This document shows positions 8,248 through 16,712 of a DNA stretch of 64,000 nucleotides, piece after piece; positions within the stretch are counted from its first letter, which is position 1; every line of letters starts with the position of its first letter. The notes under the pieces are model-generated. The model worked only from the letters and a program-made list of their open reading frames with translations. It searched no databases and had not been told where the DNA came from. Both the position numbers and the translations under genes were made by a program. The stretch spans positions 1 to 64,000 of the forward strand of contig JBMNRD010000002.1 in assembly GCA_050944475.1 (NCBI GenBank), in the 5' to 3' direction. Source of the stretch: RGIG5612 sp050944475 (GTDB taxonomy: Bacteria > Bacillota > Clostridia > Lachnospirales > Lachnospiraceae).

Positions 8248-9053
8248 TTATCAGGAATATTGCCAGCGGAAGCTCCGGAAATGCTACATATATCGGAAGC
8301 AATAATAACCATATACTCATAGATTCGGGAGTCAGCAGAAGAAGGATACGGGAAGGACTTGCCAAGATAGGGCTTTCCATAAGAGATCTTAATGCAATCC
8401 TGATTACACATGAACATATTGATCATATCAGTTCCTTAGGCGTGCTGCAGCGCACCTTTCCCATTCCCGTTTATGCCACAAGCGGCACCATTGAGGGGAT
8501 ACGGGGATGCTCTTTCTTAGGTGACTACGATATGGAGGTTTTCCAAGCGGTCAGTGCCGGTGATGAGTTTGAAATAGGAGATCTGAAAGTATTGCCCCTT
8601 TCTGTCAGCCATGATGCGCGAGAGCCGGTCTGCTATCGTATTTCAAACGGTCTTGAAAGCTTTGCGGTGGTTACGGACCTTGGGATGTATGATGAGCATC
8701 TACTTGATAACCTGCAGGGATTGGACGGGATTTTGTTGGAGGCGAATCATGATATCAGGATGCTGGAGGTGGGTCCATATCCGTATATGCTGAAGCAAAG
8801 GATAATGGGGCAAAGGGGACATCTGTCGAACGAAAGCTGCGGTCAGTTTTTGTCTCGCTTGCTTCATGATAAAATCCAATATATCATGTTGGGTCACATA
8901 AGCAAGGAGAATAATACACGTGAGCTGGCCAGATTAGCTGTGGAAACAGAGATTAATCTGGCAAATAACGGTTTCGGGGCATCGGACTTTGAGATTCATG
9001 TTGCAAGGCGGGAGCGTCCATCCGATGTTTTTGAGGTAAGGCGCACCCCATAG
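8244..9053 (+). CDS. MBL-fold metallohydrolase, YycJ/WalJ-like
   Basis: The 269-residue protein has the metallo-beta-lactamase metal motif THEHIDH near residue 55, preceded by GSSGNATYI, which is characteristic of the YycJ/WalJ family. Members are single-domain hydrolases linked to cell-wall or DNA-related functions in Firmicutes; the substrate is not established. Further ligand-like residues are in SVSHDA and LGHIS. It starts at ATG 8244, overlapping the short leader ORF. It is followed by a 39-bp gap and the ACT-domain gene. Confidence 0.9.
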   Translation: MIIRNIASGSSGNATYIGSNNNHILIDSGVSRRRIREGLAKIGLSIRDLNAILITHEHIDHISSLGVLQRTFPIPVYATSGTIEGIRGCSFLGDYDMEVFQAVSAGDEFEIGDLKVLPLSVSHDAREPVCYRISNGLESFAVVTDLGMYDEHLLDNLQGLDGILLEANHDIRMLEVGPYPYMLKQRIMGQRGHLSNESCGQFLSRLLHDKIQYIMLGHISKENNTRELARLAVETEINLANNGFGASDFEIHVARRERPSDVFEVRRTP

Positions 9054-9092
9054 GTAATGTAAAACCGAAAAAAATAACTGAAAGGATTGGAA

Positions 9093-9365
9093 ATGGATAA
9101 AGCAATTATTACCGTTGTGGGAAAGGACAGAGTCGGGATAATGGCGGCAGTATGCACCTATCTTGCACAAAACGGGGTGAATATCCTGGATATTTCACAG
9201 ACCATCACGGGAGGATTTTTTAACATGATGATGATAACCGACATAGGCGGCTCCGACAGGCAATTCGGCGAGCTGTCAGACGGTCTTGAGTCAGTCGGCA
9301 AAGAGCTTGGGATGCAGATAAAGATGCAAAAGGAAGACATTTTTAATGTAATGCACAGGGTGTAA
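9093..9365 (+). CDS. ACT domain-containing protein (UPF0237 type)
   Basis: The 90-residue protein is essentially a single ACT domain, with the typical VGKDRVGIMAAVCTYLA start and a following beta strand (NILDISQTI). ACT domains bind small ligands, usually amino acids. ATG 9093 is preferred over TTG 9087 because AAAGGA lies 6 bases upstream of it. It sits directly upstream of the PFL-family gene, a pairing seen across Firmicutes, which suggests a joint role not yet defined. Confidence 0.9.
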   Translation: MDKAIITVVGKDRVGIMAAVCTYLAQNGVNILDISQTITGGFFNMMMITDIGGSDRQFGELSDGLESVGKELGMQIKMQKEDIFNVMHRV

Positions 9366-9392
9366 AGGCTGAAATGATTTTGGAGATTGCCC

Positions 9393-10757
9393 ATGATTAA
9401 CGTGTATGAAGTAAATGAAACAAACAGGATGATAGAGAGGGAAAACCTCGATGTCAGAACTATCACATTAGGTATTTCTCTGCTGGACTGTATTGATTCC
9501 GATATAGACAGGCTGAATGACAATATTTACCGTAAGATTACGGAAACCGCCGGGAATCTGGTTCATTGCGGTGACGTGATAGAACGGGAAATCGGGATAC
9601 CGATTGTCAACAAAAGGATTTCCGTTACCCCTGTCTCCATTGTCGGCGGCAGTGCCTGCCGCAGCCCGGAGGATTTTATCAGTATTGCAATGACGCTTGA
9701 CAGAGCTGCAAAGGATGTGGGAGTTAATTTTATCGGAGGTTATTCGGCCATTGTTTCCAAGGGACAGACTCCGGCGGATGAGCTCTTGATAAGATCCGTT
9801 CCAAGGGCCCTTGCAGAAACCGAGCATGTGTGCTCTTCGGTTAATTTAGGTTCAACAAAAACAGGTATAAACATGGATGCGGTCAGGCTGATGGGGGATA
9901 TAATAAAGCAGACCGCTTATGAAACCAGGGAGAGGGATTCCCTGGGATGCGCCAAACTGGTTGTGTTTTGCAATGCCCCTGATGACAATCCCTTCATGGC
10001 AGGGGCCTTTCATGGTGTAAGTGAGGCGGATAAGATTATTAATGTCGGCGTTTCAGGCCCGGGAGTTGTCAAAGCGGCGCTTGAGAAAATCCGTGGAGAA
10101 AATTTTGAAATTCTTTGTGAAACTGTAAAAAAAACCGCCTTTAAGGTGACCAGAGTAGGCCAGCTTGTGGCAAGAAAGGCCTCGGAAATGCTGGATATTC
10201 CCTTCGGTATAGTTGACCTTTCACTCGCACCGACTCCTGCCGTGGGAGACAGTGTTGCGGACATCCTTTGTGAGATGGGTCTTGAAAAGGCCGGAGCACC
10301 GGGGACTACGGCCGCCCTTGCTCTGTTGAACGATCAGGTTAAGAAGGGCGGTGTCATGGCATCCTCATATGTCGGGGGTTTGTCGGGAGCATTCATACCT
10401 GTCAGTGAGGATGCAGGCATGATTGATGCCGTAAGCTGCGGTGCTCTTACACTTGAAAAATTAGAGGCCATGACCTGTGTGTGTTCGGTCGGTCTTGATA
10501 TGATAGCGGTGCCAGGGGACGTTCCGGCCACCACCATATCCGGAATCATTGCCGATGAGGTTGCCATCGGCATGATAAACCAAAAGACCACGGCTGTCAG
10601 GATAATACCGGTTTATGGAAAGAAGGTCGGAGATAATGTGGTATTCGGCGGTCTTCTCGGCCGTGCACCGGTCATGGAGGTTAACCGCTATGACTGCTCG
10701 GATTTTGTGAACAGGGGGGGACGAATTCCGGCACCCATTCACAGCTTTAAGAATTAG
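9393..10757 (+). CDS. PFL family protein (UPF0210, DUF711)
   Basis: The 454-residue product matches the DUF711/UPF0210 family in length and in sequence blocks such as MINVYEVNETNRMI at the N-terminus and NRGGRIPAPIHS at the C-terminus. The fold is related to pyruvate formate-lyase, hence the name, but the protein lacks an obvious glycyl-radical loop and no activity is known. ATG 9393 is chosen with TTGGAGA about 6 bases upstream. It follows the ACT-domain gene after 27 bases and probably ends the operon. Confidence 0.92.
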   Translation: MINVYEVNETNRMIERENLDVRTITLGISLLDCIDSDIDRLNDNIYRKITETAGNLVHCGDVIEREIGIPIVNKRISVTPVSIVGGSACRSPEDFISIAMTLDRAAKDVGVNFIGGYSAIVSKGQTPADELLIRSVPRALAETEHVCSSVNLGSTKTGINMDAVRLMGDIIKQTAYETRERDSLGCAKLVVFCNAPDDNPFMAGAFHGVSEADKIINVGVSGPGVVKAALEKIRGENFEILCETVKKTAFKVTRVGQLVARKASEMLDIPFGIVDLSLAPTPAVGDSVADILCEMGLEKAGAPGTTAALALLNDQVKKGGVMASSYVGGLSGAFIPVSEDAGMIDAVSCGALTLEKLEAMTCVCSVGLDMIAVPGDVPATTISGIIADEVAIGMINQKTTAVRIIPVYGKKVGDNVVFGGLLGRAPVMEVNRYDCSDFVNRGGRIPAPIHSFKN

Positions 10758-10814
10758 AGAAGGATATTTCAGACAGTTTTTGTAAAACATCCGCCATGTC
10801 TTAATAAATGAGAG

Positions 10815-10843
10815 TGTTTTATTGAGAGAGAATATGTTATAAT
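10815..10843 (+). promoter_or_regulatory. Promoter upstream of tmcAL
   Basis: An extended -10 TGTTATAAT ends at 10843, with a weak -35 TGTTTT 17 bases upstream. The transcript would carry a leader of about 130 bases. That leader contains a small hairpin (AGGCA/TGCCT around 10890) and a CAGG-rich low-complexity run (about 10925-10970) before the ribosome site AAGGAG. Confidence 0.65.
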
Positions 10844-10980
10844 ATTAAGAGAGAAAAATAAGCTGGATAAGGTCGGTTTGAGCATCAGGCAAGTCTGCCT
10901 AATACTATAGTCAGAATAAAGCAAGCAGACAGGCAGGCAGGTAGATAGGTACGCCAGGCATTCAGGTAAGGAGAGACACC

Positions 10981-12255
10981 ATGAAGGTTACCGGAATCAT
11001 TGCGGAATACAATCCGTTTCATAACGGTCATGCATATCATTTAAGGCAGACCCGGGAGCTCCTTGAAAGCGATTACATTGTGGTTATCATGAGCGGCAAT
11101 TACGTCCAGCGGGGCGCACCGACGATTATTGATAAGTATTCGAGGTGTGAAATGGCACTGAAGTGCGGTGCGGATCTTGTGCTTGAGCTGCCCTCCTGCT
11201 TTTCCACTGCCAGTGCCGAGTACTTTGCCTTCGGCGGTATAGCCATTCTTGATAAGCTGGGAGTTGTGGATAATCTATGTTTCGGTACTGAAAGTCTCGA
11301 CGGAAGCATCCTTAAAAACGGTCGGATTCCTGAAAGTGCCAGCTCCGACATTTTGGACTATTTTGAAAAAATAGCCGAGCTGCTGATAAATGAAACTCCG
11401 GAGTTCAAACAGGTTGTTGTTGAGGGTATGCGTAGCGGTCTTTCACATGCTGCCGCAATTTCCGAAGGAGTTGAAAAAATTCTCGGGGAGGACTATAGGC
11501 TCGTACTTGAAACCGCCAATAATATCCTTGGAGTAGAGTATCTTAAGTCAATAAAGAGACTTGAAAGCAATATAAAGCCCGCTCCTATCGCAAGAATGCT
11601 GTCTGATCACAGGAATACCGCCGTGATGGAGGGCTTCTCATCGGCAACCTCAATACGAAATGCTATTTTCAACAGATATGACATAAATTTCCTGGCGGGC
11701 ACGGTGCCGGAGGCTGTCCATGAAATACTGATGGATAAGTATCTCGTTACATTCCCGATTTTCAGAGATGATTTTTCTATAATCCTCGGTGAAAAGCTTC
11801 TTTCCTGCAGTTGCAGCGAAGATTTGACGGAATATTTCGGGGTTACACCCGATCTTGCCAACAGGATGTTTAATTTAAGAAACGATTTCAGATCGTTTAA
11901 CCAGTTCAGGGAACTGATAAATTGCAAGAGCATCAGCAAGGCTACGGTAGGACGCGCACTCATGCATATTACACTTGATATCAGGGCAAAAGACAAAGAG
12001 AGGCTTTCAGACGCCGACAGCCTGAAGGCTGTTAAGGTGCTCGGCTTCAGGGAGGCTGCGACACCTCTTCTTTCCCGTATTAAGAAACATTCCGCCATCA
12101 GCCTTGTTACAAAACTTGCGGACTATGTTCCGGATTCCGAGCCGGATATGATTGTCCAGACGACAAAGGCCGACATGCTTTACAGGCTTATCTGCATGAA
12201 TAAGTTCGATACGGAAATTAAGAACCCTTATGAAAGGGAAATTGTTATAATATAG
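10981..12255 (+). CDS. tmcAL: tRNA(Met) cytidine acetate ligase
   Basis: The 424-residue enzyme (formerly YlbM, nucleotidyltransferase family) uses acetate and ATP to form N4-acetylcytidine at the wobble base of elongator tRNA-Met. The nucleotidyltransferase motif EYNPFHNGH is at residues 9-17 and ATSIRNAIF is near residue 225. Length and both motifs match the family. AAGGAGAGACACC precedes ATG 10981. It has its own promoter and a terminator, so it is a single-gene unit. Confidence 0.93.
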   Translation: MKVTGIIAEYNPFHNGHAYHLRQTRELLESDYIVVIMSGNYVQRGAPTIIDKYSRCEMALKCGADLVLELPSCFSTASAEYFAFGGIAILDKLGVVDNLCFGTESLDGSILKNGRIPESASSDILDYFEKIAELLINETPEFKQVVVEGMRSGLSHAAAISEGVEKILGEDYRLVLETANNILGVEYLKSIKRLESNIKPAPIARMLSDHRNTAVMEGFSSATSIRNAIFNRYDINFLAGTVPEAVHEILMDKYLVTFPIFRDDFSIILGEKLLSCSCSEDLTEYFGVTPDLANRMFNLRNDFRSFNQFRELINCKSISKATVGRALMHITLDIRAKDKERLSDADSLKAVKVLGFREAATPLLSRIKKHSAISLVTKLADYVPDSEPDMIVQTTKADMLYRLICMNKFDTEIKNPYEREIVII

Positions 12256-12262
12256 ACTGTCA

Positions 12263-12300
12263 ATTCGACCGGCTTTTTATCAGGCCGGTCGAATTTGTTT
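12263..12300 (+). terminator. Intrinsic terminator after tmcAL
   Basis: An 11-bp perfect stem (12263-12273 with 12284-12294) encloses a 10-base loop and is followed by TTGTTT. It starts 8 bases after the tmcAL stop. Confidence 0.85.
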
Positions 12301-12370
12301 GAAGGCATAGTTTCTGAAGGCAGTAAAAAATACAAAAATGAGCGGGAAAAATAAAAATTATGATAAACGG

Positions 12371-12398
12371 TTGTTTTAAGAAAATTTGGACTTATAAT
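12371..12398 (+). promoter_or_regulatory. Promoter of pta-ackA
   Basis: TTGTTT (12371-12376) and TATAAT (12393-12398) are 16 bases apart in an AT-rich stretch after the tmcAL terminator. The leader to pta would be about 80 bases. Confidence 0.8.
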
Positions 12399-12484
12399 AT
12401 ATACATAAGTTTATGTTTTTTGCGGGACAATATAAGTCCATTTTTTGTGAAAAGAGTTATCACAGTTTATGGAAAGGGAGAAAA

Positions 12485-13486
12485 ATGAATTACATTGACA
12501 AATTAATCCAACGGGCAAGGGCCGACAGGAAGACTATAGTTCTTCCTGAGCCGATGGACAGCAGAACATTTCGTGCAGCTGAAAAAATTTTGAAGGCAGA
12601 CATCGCCAATCTGATTATCATCGGAACACCCGAAGAAATTGAAAAGCACGGCAAGGGTTTTGACCTTACGGGCGCCATCTTTGTTGACCCGTTCAATGAT
12701 TCCAACAAGCAGAAGTATATTGACAAGTTTGTTGAGCTCCGCGGTGCTAAAGGCGTCACCCCGGAGATTGCAAGGGAGACCATGGAAAAGGACTACATGT
12801 ATTATGCTTGCCTGATGTGCAAGTGCGGTGATGCTGACGGAGCAGTTTCAGGTGCTTGTCATTCAACCGGCAATACCATTCGGCCGGCACTCCAGTTATT
12901 AAAGACCAAGCCGGGCGTCAGCAGTGTTTCGGGTTTCTTCGTAATGGAAGTTCCGGATTGCGAGCTTGGAGAAAACGGCCTTTTCGTATTTGCCGACTGT
13001 GCAGTTAATCCCGACCTTGATGAGGATAAGATGGCCGAGATTGCGGGCCTTTCCGCGGCAAGCTTCAAGCAGTTCATCGGCGGCGAACCCAAGGTTGCCT
13101 TTCTTTCATTTTCCACCATGGGAAGTGCAAGCCATGACAGGGTAACTGTCGTTCAGAATGCAGTTGCAAAGGCCAAGGAATTATATCCCGAGTACTTGAT
13201 TGACGGAGAGTTGCAGCTTGATGCCGCTCTTGTTGCGGAGGTGGGAGAACTCAAGGCTCCCGGCAGCCCTGTTGCCGGCCGCGCAAACACACTTATTTTT
13301 CCGGATCTGGAGTCCGGAAATATCGGTTATAAGCTGGTTCAGAGGCTTGCAAAGGCCAACGCTTACGGACCTGTTCTTCAGGGACTGTCGATACCGGTTA
13401 ACGACCTGAGCCGCGGATGCTCGGCCGATGACATTGTCGGCACGGTTGCCATGACGGCTATTCAGGCACAGCAAGCAGATAAGTAA
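12485..13486 (+). CDS. pta: Phosphate acetyltransferase
   Basis: The 333-residue enzyme interconverts acetyl-CoA and acetyl phosphate. It matches the short, single-domain Pta of Firmicutes; conserved blocks include DGAVSGACHST near residue 120 and GSASHDRV near residue 217. ATG 12485 has AAAGGGAG directly upstream; the frame is open further upstream but without family similarity. ackA follows after 60 bases, giving the acetate-forming, ATP-yielding branch of fermentation. Confidence 0.97.
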   Translation: MNYIDKLIQRARADRKTIVLPEPMDSRTFRAAEKILKADIANLIIIGTPEEIEKHGKGFDLTGAIFVDPFNDSNKQKYIDKFVELRGAKGVTPEIARETMEKDYMYYACLMCKCGDADGAVSGACHSTGNTIRPALQLLKTKPGVSSVSGFFVMEVPDCELGENGLFVFADCAVNPDLDEDKMAEIAGLSAASFKQFIGGEPKVAFLSFSTMGSASHDRVTVVQNAVAKAKELYPEYLIDGELQLDAALVAEVGELKAPGSPVAGRANTLIFPDLESGNIGYKLVQRLAKANAYGPVLQGLSIPVNDLSRGCSADDIVGTVAMTAIQAQQADK

Positions 13487-13546
13487 AAGAATATGAGAGC
13501 TTTCCCTTGCGCCTTTGATAAATAAGAATACATAAGGAGAATACCA

Positions 13547-14740
13547 ATGAAAATTTTAGTTATTAACTGTGGCAGCTCATCACTTAAATATCAGCTTATT
13601 GATTCGGACACGGAAGAGGTTCTTGCTAAGGGTCTTTGCGAGAGAATCGGTATTGACGGAAGCTGCATGACATACCAGAAGTCCGGTTGTGATAAAATTA
13701 AAACAGAAACTCCCATGCCCGATCATAAAAAGGCTGTAAGTCTTGTAATTGCGGCACTTACCGATTCCGAAACTGGTGTTATTTCATCACTTTCCGAAAT
13801 CGGCGCCATAGGCCATAGACTGGTTCACGGCGGAGAAAAATTTGCATCCTCGGTAATAATCGACAAAGAGGTTATAGCCGCAGTAGAGGAGTGCAATGAT
13901 CTGGCTCCTCTGCATAATCCGGCAAACATCATCGGTGTAAATGCCTGCAAAGAGCTCATGCCGGGCGTCCCCATGGTCGGCGTATTTGACACCGCCTTCC
14001 ACCAGACGATGGAGCCTAAAGCATTCCTTTATGGAATTCCGTATGAGTACTACACAAAATACGGCGTCAGGAAGTATGGTTTCCATGGAACCTCCTACGC
14101 CTATGTTTCAAAGAGGGCTTCCGAGATCCTCGGAAAGGATTACAACGAACTGAAGACCATCGTATGTCACCTTGGAAACGGCGCTTCAATATGTGCGATT
14201 GACGGCGGCAAGTCTGTTGATACATCTATGGGAATGACCCCCCTGATGGGCCTTGTTATGGGTACACGCTCAGGTGATGTAGACCCCGGTATCATGGAAT
14301 TCATCGCAGCCAAGGAAAATCTTGATCTGACAGGAATCATGAATATCTTAAACAAGCAGTCGGGAATGCTGGGACTTTCAGGCCTGTCATCAGATTTCCG
14401 TGACATTGAGGCGGCAATCGCAAACGGACATGAGAGAGCAAAAATTGCCCTGGAAACCTTTGTTCACAGGGTTATTTCGTATATCGGTTCATATGTTGCA
14501 GTAATGAACGGTGTTGACGCAATCGTCTTCACGGCCGGCATAGGAGAGAATGATTCACTGGTAAGGTCAAGGGTCTGTGAAAGCCTGGGATATCTCGGAA
14601 TCACAATCGATGAGGAGAAGAATAAAACCAATGCGGATGAGATTGTTATCAGCACCGCTGAATCCAAGGTCAAAGTACTTGTGGTCGCAACAAACGAAGA
14701 GCTTATGATTGCAAGGGAAACACTGGCATTAGTTAAATAG
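13547..14740 (+). CDS. ackA: Acetate kinase
   Basis: The 397-residue enzyme makes ATP from acetyl phosphate. ASKHA-fold signatures are clear: NCGSSSLKYQ at residues 6-15, GHRLVHGG near residue 89, HLGNGASICAI near residue 207 and FTAGIGEND near residue 328. AAGGAG lies 8 bases before ATG 13547. No terminator hairpin follows; the rpmF promoter begins 34 bases after the stop. Confidence 0.98.
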   Translation: MKILVINCGSSSLKYQLIDSDTEEVLAKGLCERIGIDGSCMTYQKSGCDKIKTETPMPDHKKAVSLVIAALTDSETGVISSLSEIGAIGHRLVHGGEKFASSVIIDKEVIAAVEECNDLAPLHNPANIIGVNACKELMPGVPMVGVFDTAFHQTMEPKAFLYGIPYEYYTKYGVRKYGFHGTSYAYVSKRASEILGKDYNELKTIVCHLGNGASICAIDGGKSVDTSMGMTPLMGLVMGTRSGDVDPGIMEFIAAKENLDLTGIMNILNKQSGMLGLSGLSSDFRDIEAAIANGHERAKIALETFVHRVISYIGSYVAVMNGVDAIVFTAGIGENDSLVRSRVCESLGYLGITIDEEKNKTNADEIVISTAESKVKVLVVATNEELMIARETLALVK

Positions 14741-14774
14741 ACGCGGCAAAAAACCTTTTTAATTATAATAATAT

Positions 14775-14803
14775 TTGACAAAAAGAAACGGTGCGAGTAT
14801 AAT
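14775..14803 (+). promoter_or_regulatory. Consensus sigma-A promoter of rpmF
   Basis: TTGACA (14775-14780) and TATAAT (14798-14803) match the consensus exactly with ideal 17-base spacing. This is the best promoter in the window and suits a ribosomal protein gene. The leader of about 70 bases can form a hairpin (14815-14822 with 14840-14847). Confidence 0.92.
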
Positions 14804-14879
14804 TCATCAGTGCGGTTTTCGGACGGTAATAATCCGGTCCCGGAAACGAACCATACGAATTACAAGGAGGTGTAAAGCT

Positions 14880-15065
14880 GTGTCAATATGCCCAAAGAAT
14901 AAAACTTCAAAAGCAAGACGTGATAAGCGCAGAGCAAACTGGAAGATGAGCACACCTAATCTTGCTGTCTGCTCAACCTGCGGAGAACTTGTTATGCCGC
15001 ACAGAGTATGCAAGAGCTGCGGTTCATATAACAAACGTGTTATCGTCGCTTCTGACGAGGACTGA
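14880..15065 (+). CDS. rpmF: 50S ribosomal protein L32, zinc-binding form
   Basis: The 61-residue protein has the L32 signature PKNKTSKARRDKRRANW near the N-terminus and two CxxC pairs (CSTCGE and CKSCGS) that bind zinc. GTG at 14880 is chosen because AAGGAGGTG ends 7 bases upstream; the frame is open back to 14775 but that part has no similarity to L32 and spans the promoter. In many Clostridia a DUF177 (YceD) gene precedes rpmF and plsX follows it; here neither is adjacent. Confidence 0.95.
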   Translation: MSICPKNKTSKARRDKRRANWKMSTPNLAVCSTCGELVMPHRVCKSCGSYNKRVIVASDED

Positions 15066-15100
15066 GTTAATTATCCTGAAGTAATCAAGAAAATAAAACC

Positions 15101-15138
15101 AAAACCACATCATCGGAATGACCTTTGATGTGGTTTTT
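15101..15138. terminator. Bidirectional terminator between rpmF and gdhA
   Basis: A 12-bp perfect stem (15101-15112 with 15126-15137) has T-rich sequence on both sides, so it can end rpmF transcription on the plus strand and gdhA transcription on the minus strand. Confidence 0.85.
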
Positions 15139-15196
15139 GCTGTTTTAAAGTTGATTTTCTACGGCAGCTCTTGTGATTTTTACACTAATAAAATTG

Positions 15197-16540
15197 TCAG
15201 ATTCCCTGCCACATCATGGCATCGGCAACCTTAAGGAAACCGGCTATGTTTGCACCTGCCTGAAGGTTGCCCGGTTTGCCGACTGCGGCAGCCGCGTCCT
15301 CACAGGACTTGTAAATATTTACCATGATATTCTTCAACTTATTATCAACTTCCTCGGCTGACCAGTACATTCTCTCACTGTTCTGGGTCATTTCAAGGCC
15401 CGAGGTGGCAACGCCGCCTGCATTTGCGGCCTTAGAGGGACCGAAGGGGATGTTGGCCTCATGAAATGCGGCAATAGCCTCATGAGTAGAAGGCATGTTC
15501 GCACCCTCGCAAATCACCTTGATACCGTTTTTAATAAGTATCCTTGCACTTTCCTCGTCAATTTCGTTCTGGGTCGCACAGGGAAGAGCAATGTCGCACG
15601 GAAGGGTCCAGATGCCTGAGCAGCCTTCTGTATAGGTTGCTTTGGGACGAGCATTGATATATTCCTTAATACGGCCCCTGCGAACCTCTTTAATTTCCTT
15701 GATTACATCAATATCGACACCCTCGGGGTCGTGGATGTATCCATTGGAATCGGACATTGCGATGACCGTTGCGCCGAGCGTAGTTGCCTTTTCGGCAGCA
15801 TAGGTGGCAACATTTCCCGAACCGGAGACAATGATCTTACTTCCTTCAAATACAAGATTATTCTTTTTCAGCACTTCATTTGTAAAATAGCAGAGGCCAT
15901 AGCCGGTTGCCTGAGTCCTCATAAGGGAACCGCCGCTGCCTACTTTCTTGCCGGTCAGAACTCCGGTAAATTCATTTGCGAGGCGTTTGTATTGGCCGAA
16001 CATATAGCCGACCTCACGGGCCCCCACTCCGATGTCACCGGCAGGAACGTCGGTATCGGCGCCGATATGCCTGTAAAGTTCGGTCATGAAGCTCTGACAG
16101 AAAATCATGATTTCCCTTTCGGACTTGCCCTTCGGGTCAAAATCGGAACCGCCTTTGCCGCCGCCCATAGGCAGCGTGGTTAGGCTGTTTTTAAATATCT
16201 GTTCAAAGCCGAGAAATTTAAGTATTGAAAGGTTGACCGTGGGATGAAAACGGATTCCCCCCTTGTATGGGCCGATTGCCGAGTTAAATTGGATTCTGTA
16301 TCCGCGATTTACACGCACTTTGCCACTGTCATCAATCCAGGGAACTCTGAAAATGATAGTACGTTCAGGCTCAACAAGACGTTCAATCAGACCGTCTGCC
16401 TCGTATTCGGGATGTTGATCAATGACAGGCTCGATCGTTTCGAAGAATTCGTCAACTGCTTGGAGAAACTCCTTCTCACTGGCATATCTTTGTGCGAGAT
16501 CATCAAAAACTCTCCTAAGGTAACTATTGTAGATAGCCAT
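15197..16540 (-). CDS. gdhA: NADP-specific glutamate dehydrogenase
   Basis: The 447-residue enzyme forms glutamate from 2-oxoglutarate and ammonia. The hexameric NADP-type family is indicated by GGIRFHPTVN, the catalytic-lysine segment PMGGGKGGSDFDPKG, the dinucleotide-binding GSGNVATYAAEKA and the ending NIAGFLKVADAM. The start is ATG at 16540 on the minus strand with GGAGG 8 bases upstream; the longer frame lacks similarity. It is inverted between rpmF and plsX, an unusual place. It shares a divergent 172-bp control region with plsX. Confidence 0.97.
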   Translation of the reverse strand: MAIYNSYLRRVFDDLAQRYASEKEFLQAVDEFFETIEPVIDQHPEYEADGLIERLVEPERTIIFRVPWIDDSGKVRVNRGYRIQFNSAIGPYKGGIRFHPTVNLSILKFLGFEQIFKNSLTTLPMGGGKGGSDFDPKGKSEREIMIFCQSFMTELYRHIGADTDVPAGDIGVGAREVGYMFGQYKRLANEFTGVLTGKKVGSGGSLMRTQATGYGLCYFTNEVLKKNNLVFEGSKIIVSGSGNVATYAAEKATTLGATVIAMSDSNGYIHDPEGVDIDVIKEIKEVRRGRIKEYINARPKATYTEGCSGIWTLPCDIALPCATQNEIDEESARILIKNGIKVICEGANMPSTHEAIAAFHEANIPFGPSKAANAGGVATSGLEMTQNSERMYWSAEEVDNKLKNIMVNIYKSCEDAAAAVGKPGNLQAGANIAGFLKVADAMMWQGI

Positions 16541-16654
16541 TTTTTTATCCTCCTTGACCTTTAATTGGATTTCTCTGCATTCTATCACAAAAGCATTTAA
16601 AAAAAAACATACAAAATAAATAAAATACATTTATTTGCATAAATACTTTTTTAG

Positions 16655-16683
16655 TTGATTTGATGCGTCTTTTCTAGTAGAAT
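16655..16683 (+). promoter_or_regulatory. Promoter of plsX operon
   Basis: TTGATT (16655-16660) and TAGAAT (16678-16683) are 17 bases apart. It lies in the divergent gap with gdhA, 30 bases before the plsX start. A less clear -10-like TAGAAT for gdhA occurs on the minus strand in the same gap. Confidence 0.7.
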
Positions 16684-16712
16684 TACTTAAATGTGATTGA
16701 GGAGGAACAAAA

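Noticed and set aside
10920..10975. CAGG-rich stretch before tmcAL as a CRISPR-like or regulatory repeat
   Set aside because: The repeat units are only 4 bases and irregular, with no spacers; it looks like low-complexity sequence.
14775..14879. In-frame extension of rpmF back to 14775
   Set aside because: It would put the promoter inside the coding region; L32 similarity and a strong ribosome site both support GTG at 14880.
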